The notes: generated from the sequence alone by a model not told the origin. A stretch of DNA of 24,700 nt from Candidatus Saccharimonadota bacterium (GCA_028289185.1 JAQGGV010000066.1:1-24700), one strand, 5' to 3'. Positions 14,659 to 22,206 are shown, counted from the first letter of the stretch. Translations and numbers: made by a program.

Positions 14659-15524
14659 TTAAGTGCCTCCACGCCGCCACTGATTTCGGCGAGTTCCTGG
14701 GTAATTGCACCCTGGCGGGCTTTGTTCATAGCCAGTGTTAGGTCATCAATTAGATCGTTGGCATTGTCGGTGGCGTTTTTCATGGCCAGCATACGCATAA
14801 TGTACTCGCTGGCACGAGCAGTCAGCAGTGCATGATAAACCTGCGCTTCAATCAAGCGATAGGTGACCGCTTCCAGGACCTCCTCGGCGCTTGGCTCAAA
14901 CTCAGCGGTACGAACAGTCTGACTGACCTCTGTTTTTTCGAACCCAGCCGGGAGCAAACGCTGCACAACTGCTTGCTGATTGACGCTGCTAATAAACTGC
15001 GTATAGATAATGTCGACTGCCTGGACGGCACCAGCCTCAAATTGTTGGATGGCGCTATCGACGACCGCACGAAGTTGTGCGCCGGACGGATCATCAGGTA
15101 AGTCTTGATAGACTGCGACGACTTTGACGTCTTTGATACGCGTCACAAAACGATTAGCACGGCGACCGATACTGATCGTATTGTTTTTAATACCAGCAGC
15201 ATCGTCATCCAGCAGTTGTTTGGCATAGAGTTTCAAAACATTTGCGTCGTACGCACCGGCCAGCCCTTTGTCTGTCGCAACGACAATCAATAGGCGAGCG
15301 CTGATTTTCTCGGGCTGTTTGTACAGTGGGTGACGATCAGTTTCGCCCTGGCTCGCCAGATATGTCAGTAGTTCGCTGGCAACCTGCGTGTAGGGCAATG
15401 ACGCCTTTTCAGCCTCTTGGGCTTTACGCATTTTGCTAGCCGCGACAAGTTGCATGGCCTTCGTAATCTGCTTGGTCGATTTGACCGAGCGGATACGAGT
15501 TTTAAGTGCACGCGTTGAAGGCAT
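14655..15524 (-). CDS. atpG: F1Fo ATP synthase gamma subunit
   Basis: The rotating central shaft of F1. The 289-residue product starts MPSTRALKTRIRSVKSTKQI with the conserved helix ITKAMQLVAASKMRKAQ, has the mid-domain VATDKGLAGAYDANV, and ends with the C-terminal helix segment ARASEYIMRMLAMKNATDNA, then LTLAMNKARQGAITQELAEI. Length is normal. Its ATG overlaps the stop of the 67-aa gene in a TAATG junction, and its TGA overlaps the GTG start of the 219-aa gene, so both unknown genes are translationally tied to gamma. Confidence 0.97.
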   Translation of the reverse strand: MPSTRALKTRIRSVKSTKQITKAMQLVAASKMRKAQEAEKASLPYTQVASELLTYLASQGETDRHPLYKQPEKISARLLIVVATDKGLAGAYDANVLKLYAKQLLDDDAAGIKNNTISIGRRANRFVTRIKDVKVVAVYQDLPDDPSGAQLRAVVDSAIQQFEAGAVQAVDIIYTQFISSVNQQAVVQRLLPAGFEKTEVSQTVRTAEFEPSAEEVLEAVTYRLIEAQVYHALLTARASEYIMRMLAMKNATDNANDLIDDLTLAMNKARQGAITQELAEISGGVEALK

Positions 15525-15727
15525 TATTCAGTTTCCTCCGCGGTGCTATTCGTTTTCTTGAGCGAATTGAGAGCTACTTGTAATTCATCGACAGTATACG
15601 TTGATACTTCGCCGTAAATTCCCTCGATGAGTCGTGAACGGAGGGCGTCATCTCGCATGCGTCTTGCCTCACCATCAGCAAGAGCCCTAACGGTCTCCCA
15701 GCCTGATTTAGAGAGGTTATCCGGCAT
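15524..15727 (-). CDS. Unknown small protein inserted between atpA and atpG, 67 aa
   Basis: A small soluble charged protein with predicted helices (WETVRALADGEARRMRDDAL, VDELQVALNSLKK) and an acidic C-terminus. No membrane segment and no recognised motif. It begins three bases after the alpha stop codon and its stop overlaps the gamma ATG (TAATG), so it sits in the operon without any gap. One idea is that it supplies a piece missing elsewhere, since the delta subunit is short, but I see no sequence similarity to delta and do not claim it. Real gene likely; function unknown. Confidence 0.7.
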   Translation of the reverse strand: MPDNLSKSGWETVRALADGEARRMRDDALRSRLIEGIYGEVSTYTVDELQVALNSLKKTNSTAEETE

Positions 15728-15730
15728 CTG

Positions 15731-17266
15731 TTAGTCCTCAAAACCCTTTGCTGCGGCGACTGCAGCTTTTTCAATAATCTTGGCAGTGCCTTCGCCAGGA
15801 ACGACTTTTTCAGATCCCTTATTCAGGTCCGTCATTTCCTTTTTGTGGTCAGTCCATAGGCGAGTCAGCAAAGCGGTTTGTGCATCCTTGATCTTGCCGA
15901 CAGGGACCTTGTCGAATGACCCGCTACTGACAGCCAAAATACTGGCAGCTTGCTCCCAAATACCGAGTGGTGTGTATTGAGGTTGCTTCAATAGTTCAGT
16001 CAGGCGTTGACCGCGTTCGATTTGGTTCTTGGTGTCCTCGTCCAAATCGCTACCAAACTGTGCAAATGACGCGAGTTCGCGGAACTGACTCAGGGAAAGC
16101 TTCAAACCTCCACCAACAGATTTAACAGTTTTGGTCTGGGCGTCACCACCGACACGACTGACCGAGAGGCCGGCACTAATCGCTGGACGAATACCTTGGT
16201 TAAATAGGTCTGTCTCCATAAAGATCTGACCGTCGGTGATCGAAATCACATTGGTTGGGATGTAGGCAGAAATATCACCAGCCTGTGTTTCGATGATAGG
16301 CAGGGCAGTTAGTGAACCGCCGCCTAGGTCATCGGATAGTTTCGCAGAACGCTCTAGCAGGCGTGAGTGCAGGTAAAAGACATCGCCAGGAAAGGCCTCA
16401 CGTCCTGGTGGACGACGCAGCAATAGTGACATTTGACGGTAGGCAACAGCGTGCTTGGTCAAATCATCATAGATGATGAGCGCATGTTCCTTGTTGTCGC
16501 GGAAGTATTCACCCATGGCAGTCGCAGAATACGGCGCCAAGTAGAGGAGTGAAGCGGCATCAGATGGGCCAGTTGCGACGATAATCGTGTTGTCCATCAC
16601 GCCTTCTTCCTTCAAACGCTCAACCAGACGAGCAATCTTGGAAAGTTTCTGACCAATCGCAACATAGATGTTAACGACGCCAGTCTTTTGCTTGCCCTGG
16701 TTAATCATTGTGTCGATGGCGATGGCAGTTTTACCGGTTTGACGGTCACCGATGATAAGCTCTCGCTGGCCACGACCAACAGGGAACATCGCATCGATTG
16801 CCATGACACCGGTCATCATAGGTTCGTGGACGTGCTTACGACCAAGTACTCCAATTGCTTCGCGCTCAACCAGACCGCGTTGCTTCGTTTTGATCTCTGG
16901 ACCACCATCAAGTGCGCGACCAAGTGGGTCAACAACGCGACCAAGCAACTCTGGACCAACAGGGACGTCTAGCACCGTACCCTTCAAAGTCACCTTGGCA
17001 CCAGCAGATACAGACTCTTCGCCACCTAGCAGCACGGCGCCGATTTCGTCCTCGTTCAAGTTCAATGCGAATGCCTCAACCGTACCGTGGTCGGTTTCGA
17101 TGTTGAGCACTTCGCTATAACCCGCATTGCGCAGGCCATAGACCCAGGCGACACCATCACCAACACGGGTGACGATGCCCACACTTTCGAGGTTACCCGC
17201 GACTTCGAGTTTCTCGATGGCGTCGTGGAGTTCTTTACTGAGATCGGTGACTGCTAGTTCTGGCAT
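15731..17266 (-). CDS. atpA: F1Fo ATP synthase alpha subunit
   Basis: The non-catalytic nucleotide-binding subunit of F1. The 511 residues have normal domain order: N-terminal beta barrel (VGIVTRVGDGVAWVYGL), Walker A GDRQTGKT (173-180), IIYDDLTKHAVAYRQMSLLLRRPPGREA-type core (the first part is visible as LIIYDDLTKHAVAYR), SLTALPIIETQAGDISAYIP, and GLSVSRVGGDAQ with the arginine finger. The C-terminal helical bundle ends in a charged tail. AAGGAAATTATT precedes ATG 17266. It follows atpH by 10 bases. Confidence 0.98.
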   Translation of the reverse strand: MPELAVTDLSKELHDAIEKLEVAGNLESVGIVTRVGDGVAWVYGLRNAGYSEVLNIETDHGTVEAFALNLNEDEIGAVLLGGEESVSAGAKVTLKGTVLDVPVGPELLGRVVDPLGRALDGGPEIKTKQRGLVEREAIGVLGRKHVHEPMMTGVMAIDAMFPVGRGQRELIIGDRQTGKTAIAIDTMINQGKQKTGVVNIYVAIGQKLSKIARLVERLKEEGVMDNTIIVATGPSDAASLLYLAPYSATAMGEYFRDNKEHALIIYDDLTKHAVAYRQMSLLLRRPPGREAFPGDVFYLHSRLLERSAKLSDDLGGGSLTALPIIETQAGDISAYIPTNVISITDGQIFMETDLFNQGIRPAISAGLSVSRVGGDAQTKTVKSVGGGLKLSLSQFRELASFAQFGSDLDEDTKNQIERGQRLTELLKQPQYTPLGIWEQAASILAVSSGSFDKVPVGKIKDAQTALLTRLWTDHKKEMTDLNKGSEKVVPGEGTAKIIEKAAVAAAKGFED

Positions 17267-17276
17267 AATAATTTCC

Positions 17277-17666
17277 TTATATCTTGCTTGCTGTTAATTG
17301 GTTCAATCGGTGACGGAGTGTGGCGTCTAGTCGCTGGTCGGGTGTCTCGATCCTGACACCGCCCAGCAGGCTTTCGTCGACGTCGGTTCTGAGGTGGACA
17401 TCTTTTACCTTGGTTTTATCCTTTAGATAATCCTGGATAGCTTTTTTCGTGTCATCAGCTAAGTTATAACTGCTGGTGACATCGGCAAACAGGATGCCAC
17501 GATCGGCAAGGGCGGCTTCGATGTCACGAACGATGAGGCCCTGTTCACGAATGCGCTTGCTCTCAATCAAGTAAGCTGCCAGCGGTTTCACGACACTCCT
17601 GCCAGCAACAACTTCGTCAGCGAAGTAGGCGGCGATTTTGCGGCGTGATAGCTTGGCAGTGGCCAT
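17277..17666 (-). CDS. atpH: F1Fo ATP synthase delta subunit, short form
   Basis: The peripheral-stalk cap that links subunit b to alpha. The 129-residue product is short against the usual ~175-180. The C-terminal signature (SLLGGVRIETPDQRLDATL, then RHRLNQL) is intact, while the N-terminal helical domain seems reduced to a few helices (MATAKLSRRKIAAYFADEV). Position between b and alpha confirms the assignment. It starts three bases after the atpF stop. The short length may be a lineage trait rather than decay, as the frame is clean and the operon intact. Confidence 0.9.
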   Translation of the reverse strand: MATAKLSRRKIAAYFADEVVAGRSVVKPLAAYLIESKRIREQGLIVRDIEAALADRGILFADVTSSYNLADDTKKAIQDYLKDKTKVKDVHLRTDVDESLLGGVRIETPDQRLDATLRHRLNQLTASKI

Positions 17667-17669
17667 GAT

Positions 17670-18203
17670 TTAGGCCTCTTCCTTGACGGCCGAGGCGATG
17701 ATTTTCTTATCAATGTCCTTGTTGACGGTCTTGCCGACGACTTTTTCGGTGGCCAATGCGACCAGCTCGATAGTGTCGTTATGCAGCGTCTTGCGAGCAG
17801 CAATAACGTCTTTTTCTAGTTGCTCGTGAGCATCCTTGACGATTTTCTCGGCACGGGATTTGGCTTTATCCTCGCTACTCGCAATCATGGCGTTGGCTTC
17901 ATCCTTGGCGGTTGTGACGATGTCTTTAGCCTCAGCGCGCGCCTCTTTCAGCGCTCTCTGTACTTCCTCTTGGGCCTCTTCAGCCTTTTTCTCGGCAGCT
18001 TCGGCAGCTTTGGTACCGGCTTCAATCGCTTCTTGGCGATCGTCGACAGCTTTCATCAGCACAGGGAAGACCCATCTGTTGAGGACATAAATCAACACCA
18101 AAAATGCCAATCCTTGGATAAGCAGCATTTGGCCATCAATACCCAGAGCGCTAAATACGTCGCCCGAGGAACTTGCACCGAATTGTTGGAGTGGGTATAT
18201 CAT
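17670..18203 (-). CDS. atpF: F1Fo ATP synthase subunit b
   Basis: The peripheral stalk. The 177-residue protein has one N-terminal transmembrane helix (about residues 25-48, LLIQGLAFLVLIYVLNRWVF) and then a very long charged helix of Ala/Glu/Lys heptads (50-150) that forms the right-handed coiled-coil stator. The C-terminal end binds delta. GGAAAT precedes ATG 18203. Only one b-type gene is present, so the stator would be a b2 homodimer. Confidence 0.96.
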   Translation of the reverse strand: MIYPLQQFGASSSGDVFSALGIDGQMLLIQGLAFLVLIYVLNRWVFPVLMKAVDDRQEAIEAGTKAAEAAEKKAEEAQEEVQRALKEARAEAKDIVTTAKDEANAMIASSEDKAKSRAEKIVKDAHEQLEKDVIAARKTLHNDTIELVALATEKVVGKTVNKDIDKKIIASAVKEEA

Positions 18204-18217
18204 GTATTTCCTTTAAA

Positions 18218-18436
18218 CTATTTGGCGACTGAACGCGCAATAAACGCGACAACGATACCGATGATGGCCAGCGAGTCAGCAAAGACAATCGCGGTGATCA
18301 TCAGAGTACGGATTTGACCGAGTTGTTCTGGGTTACGACCGAAGGCACCAAGTGCGCCACCACCAATAACACCAATACCAACAGCTGCACCGAGTGCAGG
18401 AAGGGCATAAGCAAGCACGAAAGCTAATTGATCCAT
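18218..18436 (-). CDS. atpE: F1Fo ATP synthase subunit c
   Basis: The ring subunit. The 72 residues form two transmembrane helices: helix 1 with the Gly/Ala-rich packing motif (GAAVGIGVIGGGALGAFGR), a polar loop RNPEQ, and helix 2 with the ion-binding carboxylate Asp54 (VFADSLAIIG). An Asp at this site is less common than Glu but is used by E. coli. Helix 1 lacks the Gln, and helix 2 the Glu-Ser/Thr pattern, typical of Na+-binding c subunits, so proton coupling is more likely. AAAAGGAGATATTT before the ATG is the strongest Shine-Dalgarno in the operon, fitting the need for many copies. Confidence 0.97.
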   Translation of the reverse strand: MDQLAFVLAYALPALGAAVGIGVIGGGALGAFGRNPEQLGQIRTLMITAIVFADSLAIIGIVVAFIARSVAK

Positions 18437-18470
18437 AAATATCTCCTTTTAATTACCTATAATTTTACCA

Positions 18471-19301
18471 TCATCCTGCTGATACCGCCGTATGGTTACC
18501 GGTATCAGAAGGGGAATGATCTGTCAGTTGGTCCTCATGTCCGCCACCATGGCCCTCGATGGCCAGCGATGTAAAGATGACGGTGAGGACGAAAAACACG
18601 TATGCCTGGACAAAGCCGATAAACAGCTCAAAGGCCATGAAAATTGGCAGGGCAACAACGGCAAAGTAACTGGTCAGAATGCCAATAATCAGCAATAGGA
18701 TTTCACCCGCAAAACAGTTACCAAACATACGAACTGCCAGTGAGGCGTAGCGGCTGAACTCGCCAATGAATTCCAGGAATCCCTCAAACGCACCTATCGG
18801 GTCCTTGAGTGGATTGCGGAAGTAGCGCTTGACGTTACCGACAGGGCCATGTGCCTTGATGGCCTGGTACTGCACCATGACGAGCACGATGATGGCGACG
18901 GCAAACGTAAAGTTCAAATCAGCTGCAATCGATCGCAGGACCGGTGCCCCGTTGTATTTGACCGAGTCCAGACCCGGCAGGACAGACATCCAGTACGACA
19001 CCATCATATAGAAAAAGATTGTCAGCGCCAGTGGTGCAATCTGTCGGGCGACCTTTTTGTCCGGGATAATACTATACACCTGACCCAGCATACCCTCGAA
19101 CGCCCATTGAACTAGGCCAATAAAACGATTGTATTGGCCACGCTTCAACTTCTTGACGACGTAGGCGAATAGCGCCAACAGCACAATCAAACTCAGCGTG
19201 CCGGTGAATAGGGAATTGGTAAACGCAAAATTGCCAATGTGAAACAGCGTCTGTGATCCGACGCTAATCTCGATATTACTGGCAGCAAAATTATTTAACA
19301 T
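18471..19301 (-). CDS. atpB: F1Fo ATP synthase subunit a
   Basis: The stator channel subunit. The 276 residues have about five transmembrane helices (near 32-50, 88-108, 130-148, 198-215 and 220-245). The essential arginine is Arg191 within SLAVRMFGNCFAGE, matching the family's SLxxRLFGN motif, with Asn195 and Glu200 nearby. The C-terminal tail is His/Gly/Asp-rich (GHGGGHEDQLTDHSPSD), longer than in most homologues and probably exposed. ATG 19301 follows the upstream gene's TAG by two bases. Confidence 0.96.
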   Translation of the reverse strand: MLNNFAASNIEISVGSQTLFHIGNFAFTNSLFTGTLSLIVLLALFAYVVKKLKRGQYNRFIGLVQWAFEGMLGQVYSIIPDKKVARQIAPLALTIFFYMMVSYWMSVLPGLDSVKYNGAPVLRSIAADLNFTFAVAIIVLVMVQYQAIKAHGPVGNVKRYFRNPLKDPIGAFEGFLEFIGEFSRYASLAVRMFGNCFAGEILLLIIGILTSYFAVVALPIFMAFELFIGFVQAYVFFVLTVIFTSLAIEGHGGGHEDQLTDHSPSDTGNHTAVSAG

Positions 19302-19303
19302 CT

Positions 19304-19567
19304 CTATTTATTATCCTTGTAGGCATCTTTGTAGAGCTGGCGCACCAGGAAAGCGGTGATAAGTATACCTATTCCCAGTCCGACGATTCCGCCCCATGGA
19401 GCTATATGCCAAGTTGATTCCGCCCACAGGCCGAGTGCTGTGCCACCAAATGTTGGGGCAAACATTCGCCAGGTCGTATCAGCGACGATGTTAAACAATA
19501 AAATCACCGTCGATTTCTCTGGCGGGGTTTGTTTCTCGTCGCTTTTTTTCGCCTCAGCAGCGCTCAT
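19304..19567 (-). CDS. AtpI/AtpZ-like small membrane protein, first gene of the ATP synthase operon
   Basis: 87 residues: a charged N-terminus (EAKKSDEKQTPPEKS) and two membrane helices. The first holds a Gly-rich segment (PTFGGTALGLWAES) and the second follows a Trp-His-Ile-Ala-Pro-Trp-Gly turn (GGIVGLGIGILITAFLV). This helix-turn-helix with the D/E-x-x-TxPW-like turn fits the AtpI/AtpZ family, which assists assembly of the c ring or acts with Mg2+ uptake. Position at the head of the operon agrees. The ATG has no Shine-Dalgarno but sits nine bases after TATAAT, so the operon mRNA is probably leaderless. Confidence 0.8.
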   Translation of the reverse strand: MSAAEAKKSDEKQTPPEKSTVILLFNIVADTTWRMFAPTFGGTALGLWAESTWHIAPWGGIVGLGIGILITAFLVRQLYKDAYKDNK

Positions 19568-19576
19568 TACGTATTG

Positions 19577-19605
19577 ATTATAACAGAGATGAATTGATAT
19601 TCCAA
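19577..19605 (-). promoter_or_regulatory. Promoter of the ATP synthase operon
   Basis: On the minus strand TTGGAA (19600-19605), a 17-base spacer and a consensus TATAAT (19577-19582). The expected start is only about 2-3 bases before ATG 19567. Confidence 0.7.
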
Positions 19606-19644
19606 GTGTCTACTCAGTACCCAACGCCCGGTCCTGCATAAAAT

Positions 19645-19673
19645 TTGACCACCGACCACCGGCGTGATAAATT
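19645..19673 (+). promoter_or_regulatory. Putative promoter for the histidine phosphatase gene
   Basis: TTGACC (19645-19650), a 17-base spacer and TAAATT (19668-19673), divergent from the atp promoter. The start would be near 19680, leaving about 40 bases of leader that contain a terminator-like hairpin. The -10 is weak. Confidence 0.4.
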
Positions 19674-19696
19674 AAGAGAGGTTCCAAGAATAAATC

Positions 19697-19720
19697 GCCC
19701 CCCAGAAAGGGGCTATTTTT
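19697..19720 (+). promoter_or_regulatory. Terminator-like hairpin immediately before the start codon
   Basis: GCCCC (19697-19701), a 7-base loop and GGGGC (19709-19713), then TATTTTT and directly ATG 19721. The GGGG arm is also the only Shine-Dalgarno-like sequence (AAAGGGG), so the hairpin would hide it. This could be a transcription attenuator or a translation switch. Confidence 0.5.
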
Positions 19721-20356
19721 ATGCCCAAAAATAACAACCTAACGGAGCTCTACCTGATCCGCCATGCGGAAACGGTCACCAACACCAATCCGCACATTAT
19801 CGCGGGGCGGACAAGCGGAGCGCCACTGACTGATAGGGGGCTCGGACAAGCGGTCAGGCTCGGAGCCAACTTACGTCAACAGGGTTTGCTGCCGGATGCA
19901 GCCTACGCATCGCCAGCCAGGCGCACACGCGACACAGGGTACTACTCGCTGAGTGCGATGGGTATCGACATCGAGCCCGAAATCGCCGACGAAATCCAAG
20001 AGCAGAGCCATGGGCTGTCCGAGGGATTGCCGCGAATCGGTGTCTACACGCCGGATGTCCTGCGCCAAATCGACCGCCAGGGCAAAAACTTTCGGCTAGA
20101 AGGTGGCGAGTCCATGAACGAGGTTGGCGAGCGGATGGAGGATTGGGTCTATGACACCTTCGAGGACAAACAACCTGGTCGCTACTTCATCTATACCCAC
20201 GCTGGGTCTATCAAATATCTGGCCTCGCACATCGAGGACTGGAGTCGCATCAAAACCTTCGAAACCGAAGTCGGAAATGCCACACTCAACCTCTTCCTCC
20301 TAAAGGACGGCGATCTGTCCCTCGAATACCTCAACCGCGACGCCGCCACCATCTGA
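19721..20356 (+). CDS. Histidine phosphatase superfamily protein (PGAM-like)
   Basis: 211 residues. The phosphoacceptor motif YLIRHAETVTN has catalytic His15 after Arg14 (an RHA variant of RHG). Arg in SPARRTRDTG binds phosphate, Glu in EIQEQSHGLSEG acts as general acid, and the second catalytic His lies in YTHAGSIKYLASHI. This is a complete set for a phosphoglycerate-mutase/phosphatase fold. Substrate is unclear: cofactor-dependent mutases and broad phosphatases share these motifs, and the sequence around the acid residue differs from glycolytic mutases, so I favour a phosphatase. It has an unusual hairpin before its start codon and is followed after 12 bases by a small gene with its own -10 box. 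Confidence 0.88.
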   Translation: MPKNNNLTELYLIRHAETVTNTNPHIIAGRTSGAPLTDRGLGQAVRLGANLRQQGLLPDAAYASPARRTRDTGYYSLSAMGIDIEPEIADEIQEQSHGLSEGLPRIGVYTPDVLRQIDRQGKNFRLEGGESMNEVGERMEDWVYDTFEDKQPGRYFIYTHAGSIKYLASHIEDWSRIKTFETEVGNATLNLFLLKDGDLSLEYLNRDAATI

Positions 20357-20362
20357 TACAAT
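20357..20362 (+). promoter_or_regulatory. -10 box (TACAAT) giving a leaderless mRNA for the 67-aa gene
   Basis: TACAAT begins directly after the TGA of the phosphatase gene and ends six bases before ATG 20369. No Shine-Dalgarno and no clear -35. Confidence 0.45.
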
Positions 20363-20368
20363 GACGCC

Positions 20369-20572
20369 ATGCCTAGGCGAAACAAACAAGTCAAACACAC
20401 GCCCTTCATAGGTCAGTCAAATGACGACAATAAAGTTCGCTATGCCTCGCAGAACGCCGCCGAGCGTGCTGCCGAGATTCGTATGCTGCAAGTTATGGGT
20501 CTCGAACTAGCCGTCTACCAGGGTCTGGATGGCGGTTGGTACTTGACCAGTGTCAAATCGTCGACCAAATAG
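20369..20572 (+). CDS. Small hypothetical protein, 67 aa
   Basis: A basic N-terminus (MPRRNKQVKH), an amphipathic central helix rich in Ala/Glu/Arg (NAAERAAEIRMLQVMGLELA) and a strand-turn-strand end with GLDGGWYLTSVKS. Soluble, no signal. I do not recognise the family. The upstream TACAAT at six bases suggests leaderless transcription. Codon use is like its neighbours, and the clean frame plus a plausible promoter support a real gene. Confidence 0.6.
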   Translation: MPRRNKQVKHTPFIGQSNDDNKVRYASQNAAERAAEIRMLQVMGLELAVYQGLDGGWYLTSVKSSTK

Positions 20573-20582
20573 TCGTTTCTGA

Positions 20583-20611
20583 TTGCTTTTAACTGTATTT
20601 TATGGTATAAA
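20583..20611 (+). promoter_or_regulatory. Promoter of the metalloprotease-like gene, leaderless
   Basis: TTGCTT (20583-20588), a 17-base spacer and TATAAA (20606-20611), ending six bases before ATG 20618. The transcription start would fall on the start codon. Confidence 0.6.
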
Positions 20612-20617
20612 AGTGAA

Positions 20618-21835
20618 ATGAAATCGATCACTGAGCAGCTACTCAAAAAGCAGCAGGAAGAGCCCGAAGAATACGCTTTTGCGGCCCTGCTTGCCGATTT
20701 TGCCGACATAAAAACATATGGCGACCCCGACCGACTGCCACCCTATGCGCACAACGAGGCTGATCAGTTGCGCGTGGCCGTTTCTGGCATACTCAGTTCC
20801 AACAATCCACGCGACAAGCAGGCCGCCGTGGATGTCCCTGCACGATTCAACAGGGACGATCTACCAGATGCCATGAACGAGCTTCGCGACCTTATACCGG
20901 GCGAACGAACCGACGAATGGTTCAATATCCTCAAATGGCTATCGAGCGCCAACGATCGCAACATCGCGCTTTTTGCGCTGTGGAACAAGCTCCGCCGCGA
21001 CGAATTGCAACGACGGCTCGATGACAACCTGGGCGAAATCCAGGCCGATTCGCTTGAAAAAGCCGAATACCTCATGGGCGAAGGTATCTATCCAAAAGGC
21101 GTCGAAGTGCAGTATCACGACACCTTCAAGCAGTACGGTCAGTTCAAGGCTATGGACACGTTCGAATCAGGCCTGATGCACGCCGATGGCTATGCCAACG
21201 ACGACCTGATTGCCGTATCAAATCTATTCTTCCGAAACCGCCACCTACCGCTGACCGATAACCTCAAAAACGTCGCCTTTCACGAATATACTCATGGCAT
21301 TGGTGCCGAACATGGCTTTGGCTTTATGAACGGTATTTGGTATCCGGAAATTATGATGCGCATGGTCGAGGAATGGGCCGTCACACACCTGACCAATGTC
21401 GCATCCGTCACACGCCACCCCACCATTGATACCACTATGCCAAATGTATATGACCCCGGCCTAAGGCGCGTGGACAAAAACCCACGTTATATATCAGAGG
21501 GCCGATTCTTTGCAGCGATTAGCGACAATACTCCCGGTGGCATACCAGTTGATTTAGTGGGGCACGCCTATGTTAGCGCCTGGTCAACCAAGGAGGGACA
21601 CAGGTACCGCCGTGACCTCGAAACTCGGATTATTAGAGGGCTCGGGTCCGAAGCGACATTTTTCCTGCTTGCAGAGGAGTACGAGGACGCCAGCACCCAG
21701 AACGAACGCAACATGATACTCGAGCGGGAAATTGCTCGTCTTAGGGGCACCCCCTTCACTCACACAGAGTTCGTACCGGTTCAGTCAGAGTCAGTTGGCG
21801 CACTCGTATACCGCGAAACTTCATCGGGAAACTAG
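20618..21835 (+). CDS. Putative zinc metalloprotease (HExxHxxGxxH), 405 aa
   Basis: I do not recognise the family, but residues 222-232 read HEYTHGIGAEH, an exact match to the metzincin zinc-binding pattern HExxHxxGxxH, preceded by a hydrophobic strand (NLKNVAF) as expected for the active-site helix. A Met-rich segment (MMRM, about 246-249) follows, and Glu251/Glu252 in VEEWAVTH lie about 25 residues after the second His, a position also suited to a gluzincin third ligand. The N-terminal ~200 residues are helical and charged with no signal peptide, so the enzyme seems cytoplasmic or exported by another route. Normal metzincins are secreted, which makes this unusual. Near-leaderless start from TATAAA. 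Proteolysis is inferred from the motif alone. Confidence 0.75.
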   Translation: MKSITEQLLKKQQEEPEEYAFAALLADFADIKTYGDPDRLPPYAHNEADQLRVAVSGILSSNNPRDKQAAVDVPARFNRDDLPDAMNELRDLIPGERTDEWFNILKWLSSANDRNIALFALWNKLRRDELQRRLDDNLGEIQADSLEKAEYLMGEGIYPKGVEVQYHDTFKQYGQFKAMDTFESGLMHADGYANDDLIAVSNLFFRNRHLPLTDNLKNVAFHEYTHGIGAEHGFGFMNGIWYPEIMMRMVEEWAVTHLTNVASVTRHPTIDTTMPNVYDPGLRRVDKNPRYISEGRFFAAISDNTPGGIPVDLVGHAYVSAWSTKEGHRYRRDLETRIIRGLGSEATFFLLAEEYEDASTQNERNMILEREIARLRGTPFTHTEFVPVQSESVGALVYRETSSGN

Positions 21836-21857
21836 TGTATAATGATGGTTAATAGGC

Positions 21858-21886
21858 TTGCACCACCAGAGTGTATTTGATATACT
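21858..21886 (+). promoter_or_regulatory. Promoter of the glutaredoxin-like gene
   Basis: TTGCAC (21858-21863), a 17-base spacer and TATACT (21881-21886). A start near 21893 gives a leader of about 24 bases with GAAGGG upstream of ATG 21917. Confidence 0.6.
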
Positions 21887-21916
21887 TAGTATAGTAAAAG
21901 AAGGGTTATAGATATC

Positions 21917-22192
21917 ATGAGCGCAACTCCACAAATCACCATCTACAGCACCAGCTGGTGCGCATTCTGTCACACCGAGGCCCAGTGGTTGGATCACCTT
22001 GGTATCAAGTACGTCAAAAAGGACATCGAGGAAGACAAAGAAGCCTATGAGGAACTCATGAGCAAAAGCGGCGGAAACTATTCCGGCGTGCCTGTGACTG
22101 ATGTTGCCGGCGATTTAATTCTTGGTTTTGACCGACCAAAGCTACTCGACGCTATCAAAACGCACAACCTGAGCCCTGCGCCAGCGGCATAG
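21917..22192 (+). CDS. Glutaredoxin-like thiol-disulfide protein, 91 aa
   Basis: A thioredoxin-fold protein of glutaredoxin size. The first strand (ITIYSTSW) leads into the redox site CAFC, followed by a helix, the strand IKYVKKDIEED, the cis-Pro loop GVPVTDV (Val-Pro-Val) and the GDLILGFDRPKLLDAI segment resembling the glutathione-binding GFDxxxL end of glutaredoxins and NrdH/MauG-like small redoxins. The CxFC rather than CPYC site and the lack of a visible glutathione system here leave the physiological partner open. It may reduce disulfides in the cytoplasm. Own promoter upstream and a strong terminator downstream make it a single-gene transcript. Confidence 0.88.
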   Translation: MSATPQITIYSTSWCAFCHTEAQWLDHLGIKYVKKDIEEDKEAYEELMSKSGGNYSGVPVTDVAGDLILGFDRPKLLDAIKTHNLSPAPAA

Positions 22193-22206
22193 TAGACACA
22201 TCAAAC

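Noticed and set aside
18218..18436. Na+-coupled c ring
   Set aside because: Helix 1 has no Gln at the expected site and helix 2 has Asp-Ser rather than the Glu-Thr/Ser Na+ signature, so H+ coupling is more likely.
21838..21880. TATAAT at 21838-21843 as a promoter for an 11-codon frame at 21845
   Set aside because: The ATG would lie only one base after the box, before the expected transcription start; the 21858-21886 promoter explains the glutaredoxin-like gene better.
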